The translations under genes were made by a program, and so were the position numbers. Below, one piece after another: positions 10,663 through 20,411 of a DNA stretch of 64,000 nt (within the stretch, counting starts at the first letter, position 1; each line of letters begins with the position of its first letter). The notes beneath the pieces were generated by a model, which had not been told where the DNA came from, searched no databases, and was given only the letters and a program-made list of their open reading frames with translations. The stretch comes from Buddleja alternifolia (taxonomy: Eukaryota; Streptophyta; Magnoliopsida; Lamiales; Scrophulariaceae), in NCBI GenBank assembly GCA_019426215.1, contig CM033395.1, positions 13,382,569-13,446,568 on the forward strand, written 5' to 3'.

Positions 10663-12142
10663 TGTTAGGAAATTTCATGTTAGATGTTTTGATGATGACA
10701 AGATAGGATTCAATGTTAGAACCCAAAAATGTAAGCTTTCCTTTTTTCCTAGATTGATGTATAAGCGTTTAAAACTTTGTAAATTATTATTTCTATTTTG
10801 TTTAGGTTTGTAATTTTTATCTTCATAGATTTTAGACTAAGTCTTAGTAACTGAATCGCTAGTAGAATTCTAGGTGAGTCTATTAGAGAAGAAGTTGAAG
10901 ACCAGCGTCTGAAGTCAACCAGAGATAAAGATTTTCTTCTTAGCGCCTGTCAAACGCTAAAAGGCCATTTCAGGATATATGCATCAAGCGTTCAACTTTT
11001 CTCAAGCGATGGATGTAAGATTCACCTGAAATAAATCCTCAAGTCATGAAGGACTTAAATGCAATCATTCAACGGACATTTATTTCCAACGGGAAATAAA
11101 TTCAAATTGCATTAAATGCTTGATAAGAGCATTAAATGTGATATGCTATTGTGGCTTGTGGGCAAGCCACCTTTTGAGCAGACTGTCAGAAATTTCAGAG
11201 TTTTAGCTGCTCCCGTCCAATCGGATTCAGCGAGTTTTCAGGAATGTCAGACTTTAGGTATGATCACGCGCCACATGAAAGGCACGCTTCTACATGTGTC
11301 CAAATGACAGATCCCAAGAAATTGCCTATAAATACCATACTCCAGAAAACCCTAAACATAACAACGAGAATATACGAAAAATTATTGCTAAAAATCTTAC
11401 GTACATTGTTTCTGGAAAAAGCTTAGAAACCCCATAGCCAAAACCTTTCAAGCTTTCTATCTACATTCCAGACAGTCACAAATATCTCAATATCTTCCAA
11501 AGAAGAAATTCAAACTCCAACTGAGATATTCTAAGTTGTTTGATCTTTTCTAAAACAAACAAACCCTAGTGACAAACCTCAACCTTTCATCTGAGTGAGA
11601 AAAGTTGTTGAAACCTTTCAAGCAGTATTTCTGAGTGAGAGAAGCTTGAAGAAGACAATCTTCATTGGTGCTGAAGTCTGTGTGATGAAGGAGCCCAAGA
11701 TCTTAGTAAATTCATTACTATAATCATCATAGTAAATTCCTCCAAGTGAAAAAGGAGAAGAAGGACGTAGCTGGGATTACATCACCCAGTGAACCTTACA
11801 AATTATTGTGTCATTTATATTTTATTGTCTTATATTCATCACAGTATATTATTCTGAAAAAGACAAATAAAATTGCAAAGCGATTAACTTAACTAAAAGA
11901 ACGCTAAACATTATTTCCGCTGTGCTAACCCTGATTAAGCGATCTAAGCGTTGCCCTACTTTGGTAAACTGCTGAAATCACTGAGTCTAAGTTAACTACT
12001 CTGAAGCGTCTGACCCAAGTGCTCAGCTTTCCAAGCGTTCAAATTTCTAAAGTGACACGAAAATTTGTGAAGTCGAAAAAGACTTCAGGGTCTATTCAAC
12101 CCCCCCCCCCTTCTAGACCCTTTCGTATGCCACTTGGGACCA
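10663..12142 (+). repeat. 3' LTR of Sirevirus (1480 bp)
   Basis: Begins TGTTAGGAAATTTC after the polypurine tract and ends CTTGGGACCA. The same end, with 'TTCTAGACCCTTTCG' before it, occurs at 34821-34850. TATA box TATAAATA at 11327-11334 with 'AACCCTAAACATAAC' downstream. A C10 run (12101-12110) lies near the end. Positions 12143 on match LTR interior near 11782, so the element seems to have inserted into another Sirevirus LTR. The predicted target duplication is tcacc. Confidence 0.83.
11327..11334 (+). promoter_or_regulatory. TATA box in Sirevirus LTR
   Basis: TATAAATA in a G/C-flanked context about 660 nt into the LTR. It is the likely core promoter for element transcription. A copy without its upstream region occurs in the rearranged block near 9766-9773. 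Confidence 0.65.
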
Positions 12143-12231
12143 TCACCACCCAACGAACCTTTCAACCTTTATGTTCTTTACTTTACCATCATTTACTACA
12201 ATCATATCATTGCATAAATCGGTTAAGTAAA
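12143..12231 (+). repeat. Older Sirevirus LTR fragment, left piece
   Basis: Resembles Sirevirus LTR interior from about 11782 ('ATCACCCA..GAACCTT..CAA' pattern). It is cut at the TSD gtaaa (12227-12231) by element A and continues at 34527. Together the two pieces form the last ~400 bp of an older, diverged LTR. Confidence 0.6.
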
Positions 12232-13859
12232 TGTTGGGAATTGATACCCGAAAACGCAGCGGAATAAAATTTCGATTCGATTTCCAAGCTTTGGATCAAT
12301 TTAGGTTTTTGTTGATTTTAATCGAAGAACGAGAAAGAACAATTTAACTCTTTGTTCTTCATTTCGGTTGTTGAACTACCGTTTCAATAGCAATCCCTGG
12401 GACTCCTGCCTCTAGATAATCACGCGCGGAATTCACTGGAAAATCTTCCTCCTCCATCTTTGATTGGCGGCTAGAAGAGGGGGAGAATATTTTCTCTCTA
12501 CTTTACTGTGTACCTTTTGGTGGCAACTGATCAAATCTTAACCTAGGTCTAAATGTTGGAGGATTTATATAGAATCCTCCTACTTGGGCCTAGGTTTAGG
12601 CGCCTCATAGGTCCCATGTAGATTTCCAAGTGGGCTAAGTTGGCCCAGTCAACTTAGTCCACTTTAATTTAATTAAATTTCATATTTAATCTAATTAAAT
12701 ATGTGTGTGATCAAATTAATATTTAATTCAACCAAGTTAATTAAATATTCAAATTAATTTAATATTCCATTGTTTAATCCAATTAAACTGCTAATTGAAG
12801 TAATCAGTCCACTCAATTAATTTGTCCACCTTATTACAAATTACCAAAATGCCCCTCCAAGTACACAAAGTGATTTCCCGCTCATTCTTGGTAGCGCGAC
12901 TCTCTATGTTCATCTTGATTGGCAATGGGAGGATATCAAAGGATGTGAGCGACACATAGCCAGCCCCGTGGCCCCACATGGTAGCCCAATCAAGTACGAA
13001 TGATTGTGTCATTACGAACCTCTTGACTATGAATTCCATATAAGTATTGGCCTTTCACTATTGTACCCCGATCGAGTGAGAGCCATGGAATATGTCAAAC
13101 TCACATAAGTCGATGCTATGCTATGAACCATAGTAACATGAAATGACTGAACTGCCCTCCGTATCCCATACGAGTCAATTCTTCTGCTTTGGCCAAAGAC
13201 TTTTCATTCCAGTTACCTATGATCGAATAGGGTATCTTCTCATTTACTTTCGAAACAGTGAATCCCTTCTTGGCAATCACTTCACAACTGCTACTTGCCC
13301 AATGGGATCGCACTTCCAGGTCGGCCCCACCTACAGGTGAATTGGGCCTAACTACTCTAGTAACAGATCCAACGTCACAAGCACATTGTGATAATGAATC
13401 CTCAGGTCAAATGCTCACGCATACTATCATGGGCAGTAATCCAATCATTGACAGTCACCGAGTAAAAACTCATGTGATTAGATTACTACGAGCCATGTTC
13501 GATTACATCAATTCCATTGATATATCTATGACACGTGTTCTCACTATCCCATAGTGTTCAACTGACACTCCTTGTCAGAACATTTGTCATACAAGTTGAA
13601 TCTTAATGCCCAATTAAGATTCCTTGACTTGCGGACCCTTTTAAGTGATCAGGAATAAGACTCTCGCCGTGCCACTTCTTTATTCCATAAAGGGCGAAGA
13701 GTCAACCTCGATACACATGGACTATTTGTTCAATACTTATTAATGCCATAAATTTTTACATGAACAAAAACTCATTGCCTTATATATTCATACAATATAA
13801 ATTGGTGCCTTATTCAAATCTAATTCCTCCTCATTGGCATTGTGGGAACACACCTAACA
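12232..13859 (-). repeat. 3' LTR of element A (1628 bp)
   Basis: On the minus strand it begins TGTTAGGTGTG and ends CCCAACA. It matches 32963-34526 along its length. The other copy lacks about 60 bp around 12553-12612 and has many point changes, so the insertion is old. Confidence 0.88.
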
Positions 13860-13878
13860 ATCGCCCACTTGCACTCAA
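13860..13878 (-). promoter_or_regulatory. Polypurine tract of element A
   Basis: On the minus strand GAGTGCAAGTGGGCGAT abuts the LTR start. The same position in element C (34930-34947) reads GAGTGCAAGTGGGAGAT. Confidence 0.8.
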
Positions 13879-14976
13879 AGCCAATCGCTATGGTATATCA
13901 TACCTATCTTCTAAAGATGTTGCTTTAGCACCGCCTTTGATAATGGCTTAGTGAGTGGGACACCTACGTCGTGAGCTGAAGCTAATTTCTGCACAACAAT
14001 ATTGCCTCAATCCAATGATTTCTTGAAGAACTTCTCTCTGTGTATTTTAAATTTGTTGTGAGACCTCGGTTCCGTAGCCTGCGCAATAGCTCCATTGTTG
14101 TCACACTTCAGTGACAACGAAATTTCCACGCTAAGAACCTCTTGAAGTTCATCTTATGAACTTCTGAATCCAAACAACTTGTTTGGCAGCCTCGAAGCTC
14201 TCCATACACTTAATCCTCAAATCTAGAATAGGCAATTGTGCTTTGCTCGGAATCTATTCCAAGGCACTGCTCCATCATACAGAGGGAATATAGACCCATA
14301 AATGGATTTTCCGACCATCATGATTAGATTCAAAATCCAAAATTATGTAATCGTTTCCATGTTCTTACATTCTTTGTCCTTCTTAAGTACCATAGAATAC
14401 TTTTAATCGCATTCCAATGCTGCTCTCCAAGGTTATCTTGAAACATACCTTCTTCGCTAATTGCGCAAGTAGGATCCCGTTTCATGCATAACATTGACAA
14501 CGTGAGACATTCTACATCTAAGGCATAGGCCATGCCACACATCTCTCTTTGATCTTCTCATAGATTTAGAGAGATGTCTGTCTCATAGGCAAGAGACCTC
14601 TCCTAGATTTTACCCATCAACCATTGAATTGGGACAATCTTTAGGTGGAGGGATTGAGAGAGTCCTATTGCCCTGTTAGCTTTATCTTTATAGGTGCAAA
14701 TCCAAAAGACACAGGTATTTTCTCACAAGTCTTTGATGAAAAGAGTGCTTGAGAGCCTCGTCTAGACCCCAGTCAACGAGTCGATACAATATCAATAATA
14801 TTAACTTGCTCCCACTGACCTTTTTGTAGACACAGGGTTCATTTTCATTCTTAATGACATTGTGTCATTAGAGCAAAAATTACAACTACAAGGCGTCCAT
14901 TTTGTTCTATAAATAGACCTAAGCAGCTACTACATGTTATGAGAATTGGACTTAGATATGAAGGTTTGGGTAGTCC
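13879..14976 (-). pseudogene. pol: Element A pol, 3' part (reverse transcriptase end and RNase H)
   Basis: On the minus strand, pieces of copia pol are readable among many stops. Around 14330-14542 there is the RT-RNase H connection with 'NLGEQHWNAIKSILWYLRRT'. Around 14060-14200 the RNase H part 'EAAKQVVWIQKF' and 'AIAQATEPRSHNK' occurs. Element C has the same segments at 46023-46745. Many frameshifts and stops show an old dead copy. The segment ends at the element B insertion site (agtcc 14972-14976). Confidence 0.72.
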
Positions 14977-16411
14977 TGACACGCTAATAGCTAACGTGCT
15001 TGGATAGCAAGTGCACTAGTCGTGCGTAGTAATAAAAGTGGACTAAAAGTCCGGGTTGTCGAACCACAAGGACTAGGTATTTTAGTTTATGATTAATGGA
15101 AATGGACAAAAGTAAACTGAAATAAAACGAGTAAGCAAGCGAAGAACAAAAGACAAATGGACTATAGATTAAATCTCAAGAGTGATAAAACGACTAAGGC
15201 ACATGCTACAACCTAATCTATGCATCAACATATGTGAGCTACTTTTCGAATTATTAGACTCCTATTGCTTTGGTGGAAAATCCTTAATTAACTATTACCC
15301 GATGTCTCGACTCATAATAATCCTATGATAGATTGACGGTTCTCTAAATATGTCTATCCGAGAATCTAATCAATAACCATGCATTAACGTTTTAGATTTT
15401 CTCTGGATAAATCCGGCTAACAGCACCCGGAAATCTTACCTATTTCTAGGGCAATTCCACATTAGTTTCGGATGATGCGTTGATTCTTGTTGCACCTTAA
15501 CGTATGCTCTTTCGAATGCATTGAATATACACAATAGAAAGCATATGATTGTGATAAAAGCACAAAATCAACACACAAAGCAATAGGAGAATTAATATGA
15601 AAATTTATTTCACATATATTGATTCGTAAAATAGGCCTTCACATGGCCTTAGTACTAAAATTCAGCCTCTTGTCAAGGCTTTAAGAAAATCTAATACAAA
15701 CATATACATACTCACGGAAATAAACATGCAAATGCAAACAATTAAAACTCCCTCAATAGCTTAATGATGGATCCTTGCTTTAGAACTTCAATCCTTAGCT
15801 CCTATCTCTTTCCTTCTCCTTCCAATTGATGATAAAATTTCCCAAAAACCCAGCAATATGCCTTCAATCCCTAGGAATTCGAACCCTTCAATTTAGCTGA
15901 AAATTTCCTTCTATAGCTCCCAAAAATGGTTACAGCGGCGCTCAGGCGTGGGTGGATCGGCGCCGCCTACGTGGCAGGAGTTTCTTAGAGAAAAAGTCGG
16001 GAGGCACCCAGGCGTGACATAGGTGGCGCTCAGGCACGGAAGGTATCGCGCCTAGGCGCGGGATGTATGACGCGTAGGCGCCGTACTTCATGGGCTGCCC
16101 GTTCTTCTCTTCGGCTGGGGCCCAGGCATGGCTACATTGGCGTCCGGGCAAGGGTCTGCGCACACTTACTATTTCTCTTCATTTTCTGGTGCCTGGGCCC
16201 GAGTAATGTGGTGCATAGGCGCCAGCGTGCGAACGTTTCTCTAGAGTTCGTTTGAAATGCCGTCTTTTGCCCTTTTCTTTGAGTATCGTCGCTTACTACC
16301 TGAATTCACTTAACACACATATTAAAAGTATGAGTGGCACAATTGAAGTTATTAATGGACCTAAATTGTCAATAAAAGGGCTAAAAGCACGTGCAAAAAT
16401 GACTCCTATCA
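14977..16411 (-). repeat. 3' LTR of element B (1435 bp)
   Basis: TG...CA ends, next to TSD agtcc. Includes a GC-rich region (15936-16230) of GGCGCC-type and CAGGCGTG-type motifs, just upstream (minus sense) of a degraded TATA-like site near 15909. Clearly diverged from the other LTR. Confidence 0.87.
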
Positions 16412-16428
16412 ACCCCCCCAAACTTATC
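16412..16428 (-). promoter_or_regulatory. Polypurine tract of element B
   Basis: Minus-strand ATAAGTTTGGGGGGGT directly before the LTR start TGATAGG. A second similar tract lies inside at 17683-17700. Confidence 0.8.
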
Positions 16429-18070
16429 AATTGCTCGTCATCGAGCAATAAGAGCTATAGGATAGGAAAAACATCATCAAACACAGGATAAACAAAATGA
16501 AAAACTCACTTTTGTGGAATACATGGTTGTATTTAGCAAATGCAACAAACCTTTTAACCCTTAAGTTACCTCAAAGGACGGGTTATAGTCTCGTGAGGGT
16601 TTGCATACGATATACCCAGAAAATCGTAAGATTTTCAACCCCAATCAATCAATGCAAATCAATATGATTAAAAACGTACAATGGCATGAATTAATTTGTT
16701 TAAGCTCAAATTTACATATATATACACGTCACACACTTGCTCATGTTACGCATTAACATCGAAAAGACCATCCTAAGGGTGTAGTGTAATAAATCTCAAG
16801 CATTATAGTCGAGTGGCATTCTTACCACTTTTCAAGCATTAATCCCATATCTATCAATTTTCAATTAGTCACATGGCACGAGAATTGAAGAGAACTTCAT
16901 AGCCACTTAAAATTCATCATTTAATCCACTTTAGGCATTAACTTATACAACTTTCAACTCTAAACATTAAAGGCTAGACCATGTGCAATGTTCGGTTCTC
17001 TTAGGCTTTCTACAACACCCTTGTAACGAGCTTTAGGCCAATAACTCCCAAACCGGACGGCTTTAGGGGATTAAGTGTAGAGACACTCCTAAGGGCTTAA
17101 TCGCTGGAGTGTCAAAGGCCGTAAAACCAAACTAGGGCCCTATTCACTTTATACTTGCATTGGCTTGAGCTTAGCTCAAATTAGCATAATAGTACAGTTT
17201 CTAGGTATGGTACTCTTCGCCCCCAGTATTTATTAAGGCTGACTTTTGCAGTCATACCAATGTTCAACCTCTTTTAATATTGTTAAGCATACAAAGCTAA
17301 CAGTCTCAACTCATAACTCTTGTAAAAATTCTAAGCTGATAGTTCCGGGATCAAGCTTTTAAGTGTTTCAAAATGGTTGTCCACTCAACTCCTCTACCCT
17401 CGATTTATGTGCATATGTGAATCATCTTAAGGACAATCTAGTCTCGTTTAGGATCCCACAAGCAAGAAAATGATATGTATAGTTATTAAAATCCACATTG
17501 ATAGGAGAAAACATGCCATGTATTCAAATTAACCATTCTCAATGCATCAAGTGAAGGGTTGAAATTCTATCCAAATTTTTTCAAAATCGCACAAGTTTCA
17601 CATGTATAGGTACCACCCCCCAAACTTGGACCGAAATATATAAAATATGGATAAACACGACTATAATGGATTTAGTATACTCCCCCTCCCCCCAAACTTA
17701 TCATGAACATTGTCCCCAATGTTCGAAACAGAGAAGGGCAAAGTACACCTCATCATAGGGTTGCTGAAAAGCAAACCCGAGTCCTCGAATGCAAATATAT
17801 ACAAGAGTGGCAAAAGCAGTGGGAGCAATGAATGCAACAACTACACACGAAATTATACTAGCCAGACAAAGCGTTAAGAACGGATAGAAGCAAGAAACGA
17901 AAAGCACCAAACAATAAAACACAAGATAATAGAAACAAACATGCTTCTACTAAAAACAACGGATGGAATGAACATAACAAAATATCCAAAAAACAAACAT
18001 CAACAGAATCTAACAGCTAAACAAGATCGATATCCAACAAAAGAAAACACGAAAAGACTAAATAGACATG
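16429..18070 (-). other. Element B non-coding 3' internal region
   Basis: No ORF with recognisable coding. It contains an internal polypurine-like run (minus AAGTTTGGGGGGAGGGGGA, 17681-17700) beside a hairpin AACATTG/CAATGTT at 17706-17723. The same pair occurs in element D. Confidence 0.55.
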
Positions 18071-18760
18071 CTAATCATCCTTATTAACAAAACGGTCCAC
18101 AAAATCATCTCTCGTCTCATGGCCACCCTCATCCTCGTCTCCACCCATAATATCATCTATGTCGAGCATATCATCTGTGCCTCCCTCGGGCTCAGCAGGA
18201 TCACCCCTAATGACTATAGCACCGGCACCAACCATGTCATCAGACAATGGAGCGGAAGAATGCGGGAAATGGGGGGGCGCTGAATAGTCAAATGGCCCCC
18301 GGCCCAAGAATGCATCCTACTCCCGGAACAGCTGACGAAAATAAGCGCATCCCTCACTCATCATGACATGCATATCAGTCCTCAACTGCTGCAGATCAGT
18401 CCGAATGGTCTCCACATCAGACGATGTGGTGTGGCTGGATCCGATGCTACGAGCTGAAGTCGGATGAGCTCTCGGGAGAATAGGCAGATGGGCTGAAGTT
18501 GAGGTGTTCGAGAACGGAAGATGTAAACAGGTAGGATCTGTAGTCTCGCTCTGAAAAGCCCTAACACCGTCTGTCAAGCACAGAGCTAAAATGATAGCCG
18601 GGAAGATAAACGGGTTCTTCTTTGGATTGGCGGACTCCCCACGTTTTCTCTTAACCTGTGTCGGGTCAACCACTGGAGTGGACTCGATGCCCATCCTCTT
18701 GATATGCCTAAATAATGTCCAGTGGATCAACCCCACGAAGTTAACCCGTTGCTCTGTCGT
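18071..18760 (-). pseudogene. Element B ORF, C-terminal half
   Basis: The minus-strand frame continues from the element D insertion point (gtcgt) leftward. A basic 'KRKRGE' block, a Ser/Thr-rich linker, a short heptad segment 'TIRTDLQQLRTDMHVM', and after one TAG (near 18308) a very acidic Gly/Asp/Glu tail ending at 18071. The layout matches the C-terminal part of plant retroelement proteins of the Transposase_32 family. It is not recognised as an enzyme. Confidence 0.55.
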
Positions 18761-20276
18761 TGATATATGTTATTTTTACACTAGTTTTCCCCCATTTATC
18801 GACTTAGTTTTGATTGTTTCCTTGATAATTTGATCACATATGATGCTTTGATCCTTGTCTTCTCATATTTTATAGAATAACATAACATTTGGAGGAAAAG
18901 AACAAGGATTGAAGGTAAACCATGCATAAAGATACAAACTGTCTGCGCAGTGATAGAGTTTATTCAATAGAGTTCTCTACCCATGTCCAAATTACACACT
19001 TGATTTACCAATGGAAAGATAAGAGGCAAAGGTACATTTCTTATGTTGAAGACAAAGATCAGATATGTAGGGAAGGAGGTGAAAACGTCATCGGAAGAGA
19101 CGTCTTACGATGGAGTTTTCTCATTCAGTGACTTGTGAGACAATTTTGTCATCTTTAACGTTTGATTTCGGCCCTAGTGTCTTCTGGAGAGTTGTAGATC
19201 TTTGTTTTAGGATTCTACAGCAACTTGAATTAGTGAATTCCGACATCGGTAGAGAAAGTTATGCGAAGTTTACCAAAACTGGCTGGAGCAGCAGGGGACG
19301 AACGCCGAGGCGTTCATCCACGAACGCCGCGGCGTTCACATGCAGTAGCCAACGCCGAGGCGTTCAACAAGCGAACGCCGCGGCGTTCGAGGCAGCGGGT
19401 TGGTCTATAAATACCCCTTTTAGCCATTTTTTACCCTAACTCACCTTGGATATCAGCAACCACACGAAAATAGAGAGAGCGAAAGCTTAGAAGAGAAGAT
19501 TAAAGGTCAAAACATGGAGAATTCAACAAGGAATCCACATCTCTACAAGAATTAGGGAGTTTTTACATATTTGTTTCTTGAATTTGTTCAAATCTCCTAT
19601 GACTTGTATGATTTATATTTGCACTTTTGACATGAATATGAGCTAAACTTGTTTGATTGAGGCCATGGATAGGCCGTTTATGTTATTTTGATTGTTGATT
19701 TGTTAGTGTTTATTGGATTAATTTTGGTTTTAGCTATGTATTCAATATTTGATCTCAATGCTACATTTGCTTGATCACCAAGTGTTTGATAAAATGCCTA
19801 GGTTAGAGATCGAGAGATAATAACCTAGGGAAGATATAAACATTGAATACCCTATAGTTAAACCGACTAGAGATAGACTCGGTTTCTTTAGGTGGCTTTC
19901 CATTCACGTGGGGAATTCCTAGACCTTAAATGCATCCTCGTTAATCGGGTTTTCATATAGAGATATATAGGAAATCGTTACCAAGGGTAGGGTTGCTATG
20001 CCAAGAGATTGGGTAGTACGTACGTTAGGGAATTTCGCCTTAGCTAAATCAATCTAATAATCCAATAGAACCTAAATCACAATCTAAATGCATAATCGGT
20101 TGAACCATGTGCCTTGATCGCTTCTCTCTATTGTTTCCTCCCTTTATTTGGTGTGACGTTGCCTTAGTTTATTTTCTAGTATTTATTAATTAGTTAATCA
20201 ACCTTTCTATCGACCGATTTAACTTAGAATTGAGTAATATAGTAGTCTTGGTACTTAGATTATAGTTGTCGTGTCA
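18761..20276 (+). repeat. 5' LTR of element D (1516 bp)
   Basis: Starts TGATATATG and ends GTCGTGTCA. Compared with the right LTR it lacks about 70 bp just before the end (the segment 26048-26120 in the right copy). Four GAACGCCG-type palindromes at 19300-19388 sit upstream of TATAAATA (19405-19412). Confidence 0.93.
19300..19412 (+). promoter_or_regulatory. Palindrome array and TATA box, left LTR of D
   Basis: 16-bp palindromes of the form GAACGCC-GMG-GCGTTC at 19300-19315, 19322-19337, 19351-19365 and 19373-19388. TATAAATA follows at 19405-19412. GC-rich in an otherwise AT-rich LTR. Likely upstream promoter elements, by position. Confidence 0.6.
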
Positions 20277-20282
20277 AGTTTT

Positions 20283-20300
20283 TGGCGCCGTTGCCGGGGA
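20283..20300 (+). promoter_or_regulatory. Primer binding site of element D (tRNA-Asp type)
   Basis: TGGCGCCGTTGCCGGGGA, six bases after the LTR end. This is the usual site in Athila/Tat gypsy elements, complementary to the 3' end of tRNA-Asp. Confidence 0.88.
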
Positions 20301-20411
20301 CAACTATTTTTATCTAATATTGAGATTCCCTTATTCTTTCTGAGCTTAGATCATTTCTTTTATTTTTAAATTGTGTGTCTTTCTTTGTGCAAGGTTGATC
20401 TCGGTTAGTGC

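Larger units (their letters stand above)
1..12142 (+). mobile_element. Sirevirus-type Ty1/copia retrotransposon, 5' end outside window
   Basis: Order seen: gag with zinc knuckle and Lys-rich tail, pol in copia order (protease, integrase, reverse transcriptase, RNase H), a long third ORF, a polypurine tract, then a LTR of about 1.48 kb that starts TG and ends CA. A third ORF after pol is the hallmark of the Sirevirus (SIRE1) group, and the LTR start followed by 'TTTTGATGATGACAA' also fits that group. The 5' LTR, primer site and gag start lie left of the window. All three ORFs carry stops or frameshifts, so this copy is not autonomous. AGCG and CGCT tetramers recur throughout, unlike in neighbouring elements. 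Confidence 0.88.

Noticed and set aside
16067..16255. Arg-rich ORFs in the LTR of B (also 28171-28380)
   Set aside because: They read through the GGCGCC repeat array inside an LTR.
18922..19439. ORFs in the left LTR of D (repeated at 24698-25134)
   Set aside because: Located in LTR U3 over the palindrome array and promoter; present in both LTRs, no family match.
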